Numbered from the stretch's first letter, positions 1 through 9,018 are shown. The stretch: DNA of 64,000 nucleotides from CAVQHY01 sp963712465 (GCA_963712465.1 CAVQHY010000010.1:124001-188000), one strand, 5' to 3'. Numbers and translations: made by a program. The notes: generated by a model not told the origin, from the letters alone.

Positions 1-611
1 GCGATGTCGTCCTCGAGCCCCGTGCGGCGCAGGTTCGCACCGCTCTTCGACGCGGCCAGCGCCGCCTCCGCGGACTCGAACGACCCGGCCAGCCGCGCGG
101 CCGCCTCGGCCGAGTCGGCCCGGTCGCCGTCGAGCAGCTCGACGATCCGCCCGGCGACGTACGCGTCGTCGAGCGTGAACGCGCCACGCACACCCGCGCA
201 GATGACGGCCACGTCCTGCCCGCGTCCAGCCGCGACCTCGGCGACCGCCTGGAGGTTCACGAGCCCGGCGACGAGGACGAGGTCGCACCGCGCGGCCGCC
301 GAGACGATCGCCCGCGTCCCGTTCGTCGTCGTCAGGATCACGGTCTCGGCCCGGGGCTCGACGTACTCGCGCGGCGAGTTACCGAGGTCGAAGCCGGGGA
401 TCAGCACCGTCCCGCGCTCGCCGCCGAGGACGCCCTCGTCGAGCTCGTCGCGCAACCTCTGCGCCTCCGCGACCTCCTCGCAGCAGAGCACGCGCCGGTA
501 GCCGGAGGCGAGCGCCTGCGTGATCGTGGTCGTCGCGCGCAGGACGTCCACGACGATTCCCACCGGCGCCTCGATCGTCTCGCCGGGGGTGAACGCGACC
601 TCGATCCGCAC
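1..611 (-). CDS. comB: ComB-family 2-phosphosulfolactate phosphatase (partial, 3' end outside window)
   Basis: About 203 residues are visible; the C-terminus lies beyond base 1. The family hydrolyses 2-phospho-3-sulfolactate in a Mg-dependent reaction known from coenzyme M synthesis, but actinobacterial members have no proven role. Family blocks seen in order: DVLRATTTITQAL near residue 17, the segment GFDLGNSPREY, TTTNGTRA, then CAGVRGAFTLDD and GANLRRTGLEDDI near the visible end. The start is taken as GTG at 609-611, giving VRIEVAFTPGE. It is divergent from the rhomboid gene with only about 40 bases between. Family assignment is firm; the in vivo substrate is inferred only. Confidence 0.85.
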   Translation of the reverse strand, partial: MRIEVAFTPGETIEAPVGIVVDVLRATTTITQALASGYRRVLCCEEVAEAQRLRDELDEGVLGGERGTVLIPGFDLGNSPREYVEPRAETVILTTTNGTRAIVSAAARCDLVLVAGLVNLQAVAEVAAGRGQDVAVICAGVRGAFTLDDAYVAGRIVELLDGDRADSAEAAARLAGSFESAEAALAASKSGANLRRTGLEDDI

Positions 612-636
612 GACGCGGGACGTTACACGGCCGGGC

Positions 637-642
637 TAGGAT
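637..642 (+). promoter_or_regulatory. -10 hexamer TAGGAT of the rhomboid gene
   Basis: TAGGAT lies 8 bases before the GTG at 651, so the transcript would begin at or next to the start codon. No Shine-Dalgarno sequence is visible, as expected for a leaderless mRNA. No clear -35 element. Confidence 0.45.
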
Positions 643-650
643 GGCCCGCG

Positions 651-1511
651 GTGTCGTCAGCGAAGGAGACCACGCTCACCTGCTACCGGCACCCGCGGAC
701 CGAGACGGCGGTGAGCTGCTCGAACTGCGGCCGGCCGATCTGCACGGAGTGCATGGTCTTCTCCCCCGTCGGGATCAAGTGTCCCGAGTGCGCGGGCCAG
801 CCGACCGGACCGCGCAAGACGGCAGCGCAGGCCCGCCAGGCCGCCGTGCTCGGCACGGGCGCGCTCGTCACCAAGGCGCTGATCGCGATCAACGTGCTCG
901 TCTTCCTCGTCGAGATCGCCGAGTCGACCCGGTTCAGCGTCGCGTCGAGCGAGGTGTTCCAGCGAGGGGCCCTCTACGGGCCGCTCGTCGCCGACGGCGA
1001 ATGGTGGCGGCTCGTCACCTGCGGGTTCCTGCACGCCAACTTCATCCACATCGCGTTCAACATGCTGATGCTGTGGTGGTTCGGTCGCCCGCTCGAGGAG
1101 TACCTCGGGCGGGCGCGATTCCTCGGCGTCTACCTCGTCTCGCTCCTCTGCGGCTCGGCGGGGGCGCTGCTCTTCTCCCCGACCACGCCGACCGTCGGCG
1201 CGTCCGGCGCGATCTTCGGGGTGCTCGGCGCCGGCCTCGTGCTCGAGCGCCGCGGGACGATGATCTTCGGCGGCCAGGCGCTCGCCGTGATCGTGCTCAA
1301 CGTCGTGCTCTCGTTCGTCTTCTCGGGTATCTCGATCGGCGGCCACATCGGCGGACTCCTCGGCGGCGTGCTGTCGATGCTCGCGCTGTCGCGCTTCGGC
1401 CGGGGACATCCCGCCTACGGCCGGGTCGGCGTCGAGGGCATCGTCGGGCTGGTCGTGATCGGCGTGGGGGCCGTGATCGTCTCGTACCTGCGTGTACGCG
1501 GCCTCGCCTGA
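651..1511 (+). CDS. Rhomboid-family intramembrane serine protease with N-terminal zinc finger
   Basis: 286 residues. Rhomboids cleave transmembrane substrates inside the membrane with a Ser-His dyad. The N-terminus is a B-box-like zinc finger: Cys11, His14, Cys23, Cys26, Cys31, Cys34, Cys44 and Cys47. About six membrane helices follow, with the family motif HANFIHIAFNMLMLWWFG, catalytic Ser185 in GASGAIFGVLG and catalytic His232 in GGHIGGLLGG. Start GTG at 651 is supported by a -10 hexamer just upstream. The next plus-strand gene starts 80 bases after the stop. The zinc-finger/rhomboid combination is common in Actinobacteria; its substrate is unknown. Confidence 0.92.
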   Translation: MSSAKETTLTCYRHPRTETAVSCSNCGRPICTECMVFSPVGIKCPECAGQPTGPRKTAAQARQAAVLGTGALVTKALIAINVLVFLVEIAESTRFSVASSEVFQRGALYGPLVADGEWWRLVTCGFLHANFIHIAFNMLMLWWFGRPLEEYLGRARFLGVYLVSLLCGSAGALLFSPTTPTVGASGAIFGVLGAGLVLERRGTMIFGGQALAVIVLNVVLSFVFSGISIGGHIGGLLGGVLSMLALSRFGRGHPAYGRVGVEGIVGLVVIGVGAVIVSYLRVRGLA

Positions 1512-1580
1512 CCGACCCGTTTCGCCGGCTTCCGGCCGCAGTCCGTGCCGCTGGTTACGATCGTTCGTCATCGTCGGCGC

Positions 1581-1587
1581 AAGGAGG
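1581..1587 (+). promoter_or_regulatory. Ribosome binding site AAGGAGG fixing the start of the GT87-like gene
   Basis: A near-perfect Shine-Dalgarno sequence sits 4 bases before GTG 1592. It decides the start, because the same frame stays open for hundreds of bases upstream inside the rhomboid gene. Confidence 0.7.
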
Positions 1588-1591
1588 GCGA

Positions 1592-2779
1592 GTGGCGGTC
1601 GACCGAGGCGGTGAGGTCAGCGCGTGTCGGTCGCGGGCGACGCAGCACCGGGGCCTGCTCTTCTTCGCGCTCGCGGCGGTGGTCGCTGCGCTCGCGCTGC
1701 CTGGGATCCATCTTCTCGACGGGGACATCACCGGCGACATCCCGACCTACGAGCGGTACGGCGACGCGATGGTCCGCGGCGAGATCCCCTACCGGGACTT
1801 CTTCGTCGAGTACCCGCCGGGAGCGCTCCCCGCCTTTCTCCTTCCCGAGCTCGCCGGCAGCCACTACGTGCTCGCCTTCAAGCTCCTCATGCTCGGACTG
1901 CTCGCGGTACTCGCGGCGCTCGCGTGGAGGCGCGCCGGCGCGGTCGTGCTCCTCGCCGCCACGCCGTTGCTGCTCGGCTGGAATTCGATTGCCCACTACG
2001 ACCTCTGGCCTACGCTGCTGGCCGCCCTCGGGCTCGTGCTCGTCCTCGACGACCGATCCAGGCTCGGCTTCGCGGCGCTCGGGCTCGGAACCGCCGCGAA
2101 GCTCTTTCCGATCGTTCTCGTGCCGCTGGCGACGATCTACGTCTGGCGCCGCTCGGGGCGTCGCGAGGCCCTCGTCAGCCTCGGCTGGGGCGCCGTGGTT
2201 CTGACCGCCTTCGTCCTTCCGTTCGTCGTGCTCGCACCGGGCGGCGTCTGGTTCAGCATGCGCTTCCAGCTCGAGCGCCCGCTCGAGATCGCGACGCTCG
2301 GCTCAGGGTTCCTCCTCGCTGTGCACAAGCTCGGGTTCGGGACGCCGGACGTGATCTCGAGCTACAACTCTCAGAATCTCGCCGGCGCGTTGCCGAACGG
2401 CCTCGCCGTCGCCCAGGCCGTCCTTCTCTGCGTCGTCCTGCTCGCCGTCTGGATCCTCTTCGCACGCGGTCCGGCCGAGCCCGATCGCCTCGTCCTCGCC
2501 GGCTCGGCAGCGCTCGTCGCCACTCTCGTGTTCGGAAAGGTCATGTCGCACGGATACCTCGTCTGGCCGCTCGCCGCCCTGCCGATTCTGGCCGGCGCGG
2601 CGATCGTCCCGTGGGTGCTGCTGGCGGTCGCGTTCGCCCTCACACAGAGCCTCCTCGTCTGGGACGGGGTGGGACTCGGTGCGGCCGGCTGGATCGTGTT
2701 CGCCCGCAACGCCGTGCTCGTCGGCCTGCTCGCGCTGCTGGTCTGGACGCTCGTCAGCCGCCGACCGCGACCGCCCTGA
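1592..2779 (+). CDS. GT87-like polytopic mannosyltransferase-type membrane protein (DUF2029 family)
   Basis: 395 residues, almost entirely membrane helices (about ten). It resembles GT-C glycosyltransferases of the GT87/DUF2029 family, which use polyprenyl-phosphate sugars on the outer face of the membrane to build cell-envelope glycans. Supporting features are an acidic loop after the first helix (GDITGDIPTYERYGDA, with DFFVEYPPG soon after) and the later TAAKLFPIVLVPLA segment typical of the family. The start is set by AAGGAGG at 1581-1587. Its 3' end overlaps the converging ppdK gene by 26 bases. Acceptor and sugar donor cannot be told from sequence. Confidence 0.75.
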   Translation: MAVDRGGEVSACRSRATQHRGLLFFALAAVVAALALPGIHLLDGDITGDIPTYERYGDAMVRGEIPYRDFFVEYPPGALPAFLLPELAGSHYVLAFKLLMLGLLAVLAALAWRRAGAVVLLAATPLLLGWNSIAHYDLWPTLLAALGLVLVLDDRSRLGFAALGLGTAAKLFPIVLVPLATIYVWRRSGRREALVSLGWGAVVLTAFVLPFVVLAPGGVWFSMRFQLERPLEIATLGSGFLLAVHKLGFGTPDVISSYNSQNLAGALPNGLAVAQAVLLCVVLLAVWILFARGPAEPDRLVLAGSAALVATLVFGKVMSHGYLVWPLAALPILAGAAIVPWVLLAVAFALTQSLLVWDGVGLGAAGWIVFARNAVLVGLLALLVWTLVSRRPRPP

Positions 2780-5390
2780 CGCCGGCCGCTTCCAGCGCCG
2801 CCTGCGCCGCAGCCAGACGCGCCAGCGGAACCCGGTACGGCGAGCAGGAGACGTAGTCGAGTCCGAGCGAGTGGCAGAACACGACCGAGCGCGGGTCGCC
2901 CCCGTGCTCGCCGCAGATCCCGAGCTTGATCTCGGCTCGGGCCGAGCGTGCCCGCTCGATGGCGATCGCCATCAGGTCTCCCACTCCGCTCTGGTCGAGC
3001 GTCTCGAACGGGTTCGCGTCCAGCACCCGGTCCTCGAGGTAGTGGTTCAGGAACTTCCCCTCGGCGTCGTCGCGCGAGAAGCCGAGCGTCGTCTGCGTGA
3101 GGTCGTTCGTCCCGAAGGACAGGAAGTCCGCCTCGCCGGCGATCTCGTCGGCGCGTATGCATGCGCGCGGCAGCTCGATCATCGTGCCGATCCGGTAGTC
3201 GATCTGCCGCTCGGCGAGCTCCATCTCGGCGGACGCGGTGTCGAGGGTGAGCTGGCGCAGCCGACGGAGCTCCTCGGCGAACCCGACGAGCGGATGCATG
3301 ATCTCGACGAGCGGCGCGTTGCCGGTCCGCTCCTCGACGGCGAGGGCGGCGCGGAGGATCGCCCGGACCTGCATCTCGTAGATCTCCGGGTAGAGCAGGC
3401 CGAGGCGGCAGCCGCGCGTCCCCAGCATCGGGTTCGTCTCGCGGAGCGCGCGGATGCGGCGGGCCATCTCGCGCGTCTCCGCCTCCTCGAGCGGCGGCAG
3501 GAACTCGTGGAGGGGCGGGTCGAGCAGGCGGATCGTCACCGGCAGGCCGGCCATCGCCTCGAAGATCCCCTCGAAGTCCGCCTGCTGGAAGGGCAGCAGC
3601 CGTTCGAGGGCGCGACGGCGCTCCTCCTCCCCCCCGGCCATGATCATCTCGCGGACGACGGGCAGACGCTCCTCGGCCATGAACATGTGCTCGGTACGGC
3701 ACAGACCGATCCCCTCGGCCCCGAACTCGCGCGCCTTCGCGGCGTCCTCGGGCGTGTCGGCGTTCGCCCGCACGCGAAGGCGTCGGAACTCGTCCGCCCA
3801 GCCGAGAACGGTCTCGAAGTCGCGGTTGATCTGGGGCGCGACCAGCGGCACGTCGCCGACGATCACGTCGCCCGTACCACCGTCGATCGTGATCACGTCG
3901 CCCTCGGCGAGCTCGCGGCCGCCGAGTCGGATCGTGCGCGCCTCGAGATCGATCTGGAGCCCCTCGCAGCCCGCGACGCACGGCTTGCCCATCCCCCGGG
4001 CGACGACGGCCGCATGCGAGGTCATCCCACCCTGGGCTGTCAGGACGCCGCGCGACTGGATCAGACCGTGGATGTCGTCCGGGGTCGTCTCCCAGCGGAC
4101 CAGAACCACGTCTTCGCCGGCCCGGCCGCGCTCGTCGGCAGAATCGGCGTCGAGCACGATTCGGCCGGTCGCTGCGCCGGGCGAGGCGTTGAGTCCGCGC
4201 GCCGCGACCTCGTACGTCGCGTCGGGGTCGATCCGCGGGTGCAGGAGCTGGTCGAGCTGGGCGGCGTCGATCCGCGTCACGGCCTCCTCGCGCGTGATCA
4301 GACCCTCCGAGACCATGTCCACCGCGATGCGCAGCGCGGCGGCAGCCGTGCGCTTTCCCGTCCGCGTCTGCAGCAGGTACAGCCTTCCGTCCTCGACGGT
4401 GAACTCGATGTCCTGCATCTCGCGGTAGTGCTCCTCGAGCCGGCGAATCGTGTCGGTCAGCTCGGTAAATGCGCCCGGAAGGCAATCGCTCATCCGCTCG
4501 ATCGGCTCGGGCGTGCGGATCCCGGCGACGACGTCCTCGCCCTGGGCGTTGAGCAGGAACTCGCCCCAGAGGCCTGGCTCACCCGTCGAGGGGTCGCGCG
4601 TGAACAGGACGCCGGTGCCGGACGTGTCCCCCTTGTTGCCGAAGACCATCTGGACGACGTTGACGGCGGTGCCCAGATCGTCGGGGATCCCGTTGGCGCG
4701 TCGGTACACCTGCGCCCGAGGCGTCTCCCACGAGTCGAACACGGCCCGCACGGCCCGCTCCAGCTGCGCCCGCGCGTCCTGCGGGAAGGCTCGACCGGTG
4801 CGCTCGCGGTACACGGCCTTGAAACGGCCGACGAGCTCCTCGAGGTCCTCCGCCGTCAGGTCGACGTCCTGAACCGCGTCGCGCGTCTCCTTGAGCCTCG
4901 TCAGCTCCTGCTCGAACAGGCGCCCCTCGACTCCGTCGACGACCTCGCCGTACATCTGGATCAGGCGGCGGTAGGCGTCGAAGGCGAACCGCCGGTTTCC
5001 GGTCGACGTCGCGAGGCCCTCGACCGCGTCGTCGTTCAGACCGAGGTTCAGGATCGTGTCCATCATCCCGGGCATCGAGATCGCCGCGCCGGAGCGCACC
5101 GAGACCAGCAGAGGGTCGGCGCGATCCCCGAAGCGCTTGGCGGTGCGCTCCTCGAGCGCGATCAGACGCGCGCCGATCTCGTCCTCCAGTCCGTCGGGGA
5201 ACGTCCCGCCTGCCTTCATGTAGTCGGTGCACGCCTCGGTCGTGACGACGAATCCGTCCGGGACCGGGATCCCGATCGCCATCATCTGCGCCAGCCCGAG
5301 GCCTTTGCCGCCGAGCAGCTCACGACCAACTTCCGAGCCTACGGCGAAGTCGTAGACGTATGTGCGGGCCGTGGCCTCAGGCTTCCCCAT
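2754..5390 (-). CDS. ppdK: Pyruvate, phosphate dikinase
   Basis: 878 residues, the usual full length. It interconverts ATP, Pi and pyruvate with AMP, PPi and phosphoenolpyruvate. The N-terminal ATP-grasp domain begins GGKGLGLAQMM. The swivelling phosphohistidine domain has GGMTSHAAVVARGMGKP with phospho-acceptor His459 and regulatory Thr457. The C-terminal PEP/pyruvate barrel has SFGTNDLTQTTLGFSRDD and GICGEHGGDP with active-site Cys826. The regulatory kinase/phosphatase is encoded just upstream, so reversible phosphorylation of Thr457 is expected. The start overlaps the upstream small gene by 14 bases and lies in the loop of a perfect inverted repeat (5379-5403). Confidence 0.97.
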   Translation of the reverse strand: MGKPEATARTYVYDFAVGSEVGRELLGGKGLGLAQMMAIGIPVPDGFVVTTEACTDYMKAGGTFPDGLEDEIGARLIALEERTAKRFGDRADPLLVSVRSGAAISMPGMMDTILNLGLNDDAVEGLATSTGNRRFAFDAYRRLIQMYGEVVDGVEGRLFEQELTRLKETRDAVQDVDLTAEDLEELVGRFKAVYRERTGRAFPQDARAQLERAVRAVFDSWETPRAQVYRRANGIPDDLGTAVNVVQMVFGNKGDTSGTGVLFTRDPSTGEPGLWGEFLLNAQGEDVVAGIRTPEPIERMSDCLPGAFTELTDTIRRLEEHYREMQDIEFTVEDGRLYLLQTRTGKRTAAAALRIAVDMVSEGLITREEAVTRIDAAQLDQLLHPRIDPDATYEVAARGLNASPGAATGRIVLDADSADERGRAGEDVVLVRWETTPDDIHGLIQSRGVLTAQGGMTSHAAVVARGMGKPCVAGCEGLQIDLEARTIRLGGRELAEGDVITIDGGTGDVIVGDVPLVAPQINRDFETVLGWADEFRRLRVRANADTPEDAAKAREFGAEGIGLCRTEHMFMAEERLPVVREMIMAGGEEERRRALERLLPFQQADFEGIFEAMAGLPVTIRLLDPPLHEFLPPLEEAETREMARRIRALRETNPMLGTRGCRLGLLYPEIYEMQVRAILRAALAVEERTGNAPLVEIMHPLVGFAEELRRLRQLTLDTASAEMELAERQIDYRIGTMIELPRACIRADEIAGEADFLSFGTNDLTQTTLGFSRDDAEGKFLNHYLEDRVLDANPFETLDQSGVGDLMAIAIERARSARAEIKLGICGEHGGDPRSVVFCHSLGLDYVSCSPYRVPLARLAAAQAALEAAGVRAVAVGG

Positions 5391-5562
5391 GGCGGGGAAG
5401 CCTAAAGCGTCTCCCTTCGACGATCCACGCCACCAGCCGCGCGACCATCCAGACCGGAGTGAACAGCACGTAGAACACGAACAGGCCGAGCCCGAGCAGG
5501 ACCGTCCAGAGCGGCCAGTAGTAGAGGGGGATCGGCGGCTTCTGCCTCATCGCAATCGGCAC
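5377..5562 (-). CDS. Small single-helix membrane protein upstream of ppdK
   Basis: 61 residues, or 57 from the internal Met in MRQKPPIP. The middle is one strongly hydrophobic helix (WTVLLGLGLFVFYVLFTPVW) followed by a basic tail ending RFRLPRHGEA. It lies between the PPDK regulatory protein and ppdK, all on the same strand, and overlaps the ppdK start by 14 bases, which suggests translational coupling. I do not recognise a family. The proline-aromatic N-terminus and clean hydrophobic core make it look coding. Confidence 0.5.
   Translation of the reverse strand: MPIAMRQKPPIPLYYWPLWTVLLGLGLFVFYVLFTPVWMVARLVAWIVEGRRFRLPRHGEA
5379..5403 (-). promoter_or_regulatory. Perfect inverted repeat with the ppdK start codon in its loop
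   Basis: AGGCTTCCCC at 5379-5388 and GGGGAAGCCT at 5394-5403 form a 10-base-pair stem with a 5-base loop. The ppdK ATG (5388-5390) straddles loop and stem. The nearest purine-rich ribosome site, AAGGGAG at 5411-5417, is about 20 bases from the ATG with the stem's 5' arm between. Translation of the overlapping small gene would melt this stem. Confidence 0.5.
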
Positions 5563-5570
5563 CCTAACGC

Positions 5571-5651
5571 GTGCAAATCGTCACAGCGCCGGCGGGCCCG
5601 CTGCGGCCCGCTACCCTCGGGAGGGCCGGGGGCACCCACCCAGGGTGGGTG
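5571..5651. repeat. Intergenic hairpin element with CACCCACCC palindrome
   Basis: The gap between the PPDK regulatory protein and the small membrane gene contains CACCCACCC-A-GGGTGGGTG (5633-5651), a perfect 9-base palindrome, plus a second G/C-rich inverted repeat at about 5592-5611 (GCGGGCCCGC...GCGGCCCGC). It lies just after the stop of the regulatory protein and could act as a terminator or RNA-stabilising hairpin. The same CCCACCC/GGGTGGG theme recurs near 13290 and 20900. Confidence 0.5.
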
Positions 5652-5677
5652 AGCGCCCACAAGCGCAGCGGTGGAGC

Positions 5678-6538
5678 TCACGGGCGCGCCGCCTTCGCTG
5701 TCCGCTGGTCGAGCAGCCGCTGCTCGACGAGGCGAACGATCCGGTGCGCCGTCTCCTCGATCGCGAGGTTCGACACCTCGAGCACGGGGCAGCCCAGCCG
5801 CCGGTGAACCGACTCCGCGTACTCGAGCTCCTCGTAGATCGCCTCGAGTCCCGCGTACTCGCGCCGCGGGCCGCGGATGTTGCGCGCCCGCTCGCCGCGG
5901 ATCTCGGCAAGCGTCAGCGCGTCGATCGTCAACCCGACGACGCGCGCCCGCTCCAGGTCGAACAGCTCCTTGGGCGGCTCGATCCCCTTGACGATCGGGA
6001 CGTTGGCCGTGCGGTAGCCGAGGTAGCCGAGGTAGATGGAGAGCGGCGTCTTCGAGCTCCTCGACACGCCGACGAGAATGATGTCCGCGTCCTTGAGCCC
6101 GTACGTTGCGATCCCGTCGTCGAAGCGCACTGCGAACTCGATTGCTGCCATCCGCTTGAAGTACGTCGAGTCGAGCACCGGCCGCGCGCCCGGCTCCATC
6201 CGCGCCGGTGTTCCCGCGACCTTCGCCACCGCGTCGATCGGATGGCCCAAGAGATCGCAGTAGTGGAGCTTGTACCGGCGGCAGAGGCTCCGCATCGCGT
6301 CGCGATAGCCCTGGTCGACCAGCGTGTAGATGACGACGGCGCGCCTCCCGCGCGCCCGAGACGCTGCGAGCTGGATGTCCTCCGCGCCCGTGATCCGAGG
6401 GTGACGGATGACCTCGAACTCGAGGTCCGGGAACTGCCGCTCGACCGCGAGCACGACCCGGGTCGCCGTCTCTCCCGTCGCGTCGGAGACGACGTGGAGC
6501 TCGACCGGGCCGCTCGCGACTGAGCCTTGCGCGGACAC
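5678..6538 (-). CDS. ppdR: PPDK regulatory protein (bifunctional kinase/pyrophosphorylase, DUF299)
   Basis: 286 residues. The family uses ADP to phosphorylate, and Pi to dephosphorylate, the threonine two residues before the catalytic histidine of PPDK, switching the enzyme off and on. Seen here: the N-terminal VVSDATGETATRVV block typical of the family, the conserved YTLVDQGYRDAM region, and the nucleotide-binding loop GVSRSSKTPLSIYLG at residues 157-171. Its target, ppdK, is the second gene downstream, which selects PPDK rather than PEP synthetase as partner. Start GTG 6538 has TAGGCT eight bases upstream. Confidence 0.95.
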   Translation of the reverse strand: MSAQGSVASGPVELHVVSDATGETATRVVLAVERQFPDLEFEVIRHPRITGAEDIQLAASRARGRRAVVIYTLVDQGYRDAMRSLCRRYKLHYCDLLGHPIDAVAKVAGTPARMEPGARPVLDSTYFKRMAAIEFAVRFDDGIATYGLKDADIILVGVSRSSKTPLSIYLGYLGYRTANVPIVKGIEPPKELFDLERARVVGLTIDALTLAEIRGERARNIRGPRREYAGLEAIYEELEYAESVHRRLGCPVLEVSNLAIEETAHRIVRLVEQRLLDQRTAKAARP

Positions 6539-6546
6539 GACTCGGG

Positions 6547-6552
6547 AGCCTA
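6547..6552 (-). promoter_or_regulatory. -10 hexamer TAGGCT of the PPDK regulatory protein gene
   Basis: On the minus strand TAGGCT ends 8 bases before GTG 6538, implying a leaderless or nearly leaderless transcript. No -35 element stands out. Confidence 0.4.
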
Positions 6553-6600
6553 GCGCGGGACCGGCCTGGGCCGGACGTCACGACTCGCCGGGACACGTCT

Positions 6601-6687
6601 CGGGCCTGTCCCCTGGAGGGGACACGCCTAGCCGGGACCCGACCCGGGGCCTGTCCCCGGGACATGCGTGTGTCAAACACGTCCGTG
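6601..6687. repeat. Intergenic element with GGGCCTGTCCCC hairpins and GTGTGTCA motif
   Basis: Two near copies of GGGCCTGTCCCC (about 6603 and 6648) are each followed by a complementary GGGGACA-type arm; the first forms GTCCCCT-GG-AGGGGAC at 6608-6623. Then comes GCGTGTGTCAAACACGTCCGTG at 6666-6687, resembling motifs at 32060-32080 and 62561-62581. The element fills the 152-base gap between the WapI-like gene and the PPDK regulatory protein gene. Confidence 0.5.
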
Positions 6688-6690
6688 AGC

Positions 6691-7140
6691 TCATCCCTCC
6701 CAGGATCGTGCGGGAAACCGTTCCAGGTCGTGTCTGAGTGACATCGCGGCTTCCCGAAGGTCCTCGGGCGTGGCCTCGACGTCGCACGAGAGGTCGCGAC
6801 TCGGAACGTCGTCCCACGGTGCCCACTCCGGCCTGAGCTCGAGCTCGAACCAGATTCGGAGCGCGACCCACCCCGGGCGACGGCTCAATACCTCGAACGC
6901 GAGGTTAGGCTCGAGGAACTCCAGCTCACGATCGGCAGGCTCGCCGGCGGCCAAGGCATGGAGCCACTCGGCAATCTCACTGACATCCTGCGTTTCCAGG
7001 CAAGCGTCTCTTGCGGTCCAATTGCCCTGTGGCGTCTTCACTCGAACGCAGATGAAGAGCCAGTCTGCGTCCGATCCGGTGGCCTCTCCAGGGAACTCGT
7101 ACTGGAGTGCCTCGAGCCGAACAGGGCCGGTGAGCAGCAC
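6691..7140 (-). CDS. WapI-family immunity-like protein
   Basis: 149 residues. The opening pattern (YEFPGEATGSDADWLFICV, then TARDACLETQDVSEIAEWL) matches the small proteins named WapI-family immunity protein, which neutralise polymorphic toxins in the cytoplasm. No toxin gene is adjacent. It starts 2 bases after the glyS stop and probably shares its transcript. Base composition looks less GC-rich than the neighbours and the protein is rich in Trp and acidic residues, hinting at transfer. Similarity is by eye, so an orphan of different function is possible. Confidence 0.6.
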   Translation of the reverse strand: MLLTGPVRLEALQYEFPGEATGSDADWLFICVRVKTPQGNWTARDACLETQDVSEIAEWLHALAAGEPADRELEFLEPNLAFEVLSRRPGWVALRIWFELELRPEWAPWDDVPSRDLSCDVEATPEDLREAAMSLRHDLERFPARSWEG

Positions 7141-7142
7141 GA

Positions 7143-9018
7143 CTAGCGGGGGATCTGCGACAGGTCGCCGAGCGCACCGACCGTGTCGCGTACGTCGAGG
7201 AGGAGCCTCAGGCGATTCGCGCGCACGCGCTCGTCCTCGGCCATCACGAGCACCTCGTCGAAGAAACGGTCGACCGGGACGCCGAGCTCGGACGCCGCGG
7301 CGAGAGCGGAGCGGAAGTCCCGCTCGGCGACCGCGCCTTCCACCCGGGGCCCGACGGCGGCGAGGGTCTCGAGCAGCGCGATCTCCGCCGCCTCCGTCAG
7401 CACTGCCGGGTCGACCTCCGCAGCTGCGTCGTCTGCCTTGCCGGCGAGCCGGTTCGAGCGATCGTAGGCGACGTACGCCCGCTCGAACGCCGCCGAGTCC
7501 GCCTCTTCGGCCAACGTCGTGGCGAGTGACGCCACCGCGCCGAGCTCGGACACCGCACCTCCTCGCGCGGCCCGCACGAACTCGACGGGAACGTCGAGAA
7601 GCCCCTCGAGACGCTCGAGGACGAAGTCCGCGACGTCGGCCGCCTCATCTTTCACCTCGGCGCCCTGCTGGACGAGGAGCCGGAGGTCGCGCGCGACCAG
7701 CGGGCCGACGTCGATCGCGAGCCCGCCCTCGGTCGCGAGCCGGCCAAGCCCGATCGCGGCGCGCCTGAGCCCGTACGGGTCGCGCGAGCCCGTCGGGCGC
7801 TGGCCGAGCGCGAACGCGACCGTCAGGAGATCGATCTTGTCGGCTGTCGCGAGCAGCCTTCCGGCCTCGGTCGCCGGCAGCGGCCCGCCGGCGGAGTCGG
7901 GAAGGTACTGCTCGTCGATCGCCGCGCACACCGCCTCCGGGAACCCGGCCAGGCGGGCGTACTCGGCGCCGATGTGACCCTCCAGGTCGGGGAACTCTCG
8001 CACGAGCTCTGCGGCCTGGTCGGCCTTCGCGAGCCGCGCGGCCTCGAAGGACGCGTCGCCGCCGCCGAGGGCCTCGACCAGGTGCTCGAGGCGAGCTGCT
8101 CGCTCGGCGAAGCTTCCCGCGCCCGCGACGAACGTGATCGCGCCGAGCCTTCCCGCCAGCCCCTCGATCCCGACGGCCACGTCGCGCTCGAACGTGAACG
8201 ACGCGTCCTCGAGCCGTCCCTCCAGCACCCGCTCGTTGCCGGCGCGGACGAGCTCGGGGTCGCCGCCGTTCGCAACGAACGCGAAGCGGTTACCGCCGAG
8301 CGGGAAGTACCGCTGGTGCGCCTGCATCGCGGTCTCGACCACGCGCCGCGGCAGCTCGAGGAAGCGCTCGTCGAACGACCCTTCGAGAACGGTCGGCCAC
8401 TCGACGAGGTAGACGACCTCGTCGAGCTTCCCGAGCGGGTCGGCCCACCCCTCCGGCAGCCCCTCGACGATCAGGCGCCGTCGTTCGCCCGCGTCCGGCT
8501 CGACGCCGACGGAGCGCAGCGTCTCCGCGTACGCCTCCGCCGACGGGATGTCGACCTCCCCGTGCTGGAAGCGGTGTCCCTGCGAAACGCCGCCGATCAC
8601 GGTCTCATCCCCGAGCTTCGCGCAGCGCCACCGCACCGGCCGCGAGAAGCGCCGTCCCCCCGCCTCCCAGATCATCGACTTGCCGAAGGCGAGCCCGTCC
8701 ACGATCTCGTCGAGACGCTCGTCCAGCGCCTTCGCCGCCACCTCGACGCCGAGGAACCCGTTCCGCTCGCCAAGGTCCTCGACGGCCACGCCGTGGCGCT
8801 TCGCGAAGCCGGCCGCCGCCTGCTCACGAAGCGCCACCGGCGGCCCCTTGACCCATTCGGCCTCGGGCTCCGCCGACACCCCTTCGACGAGAACTGCCAG
8901 CCGACGCGGCCCGACGAACACCTTCGCCGGCTCCTTGCCGAGCGCCTCGCGGCAGAGCCCCGGAAGCTGCGCGGCCGCCTCGCGGCACGCGTCCGCGGGA
9001 AGCTCCTCGCAGCCGATC

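Noticed and set aside
641..2779. One 712-residue protein spanning the rhomboid gene and the GT87-like gene
   Set aside because: The first 317 residues are the wrong frame of the rhomboid gene; AAGGAGG at 1581-1587 and the membrane pattern place the real start at 1592.
2679..5405. A 908-codon open frame on the plus strand, antisense to ppdK
   Set aside because: Its translation is Arg/Asp/Leu-rich without domain features and mirrors the codon structure of ppdK; long antisense frames are expected at this GC content.
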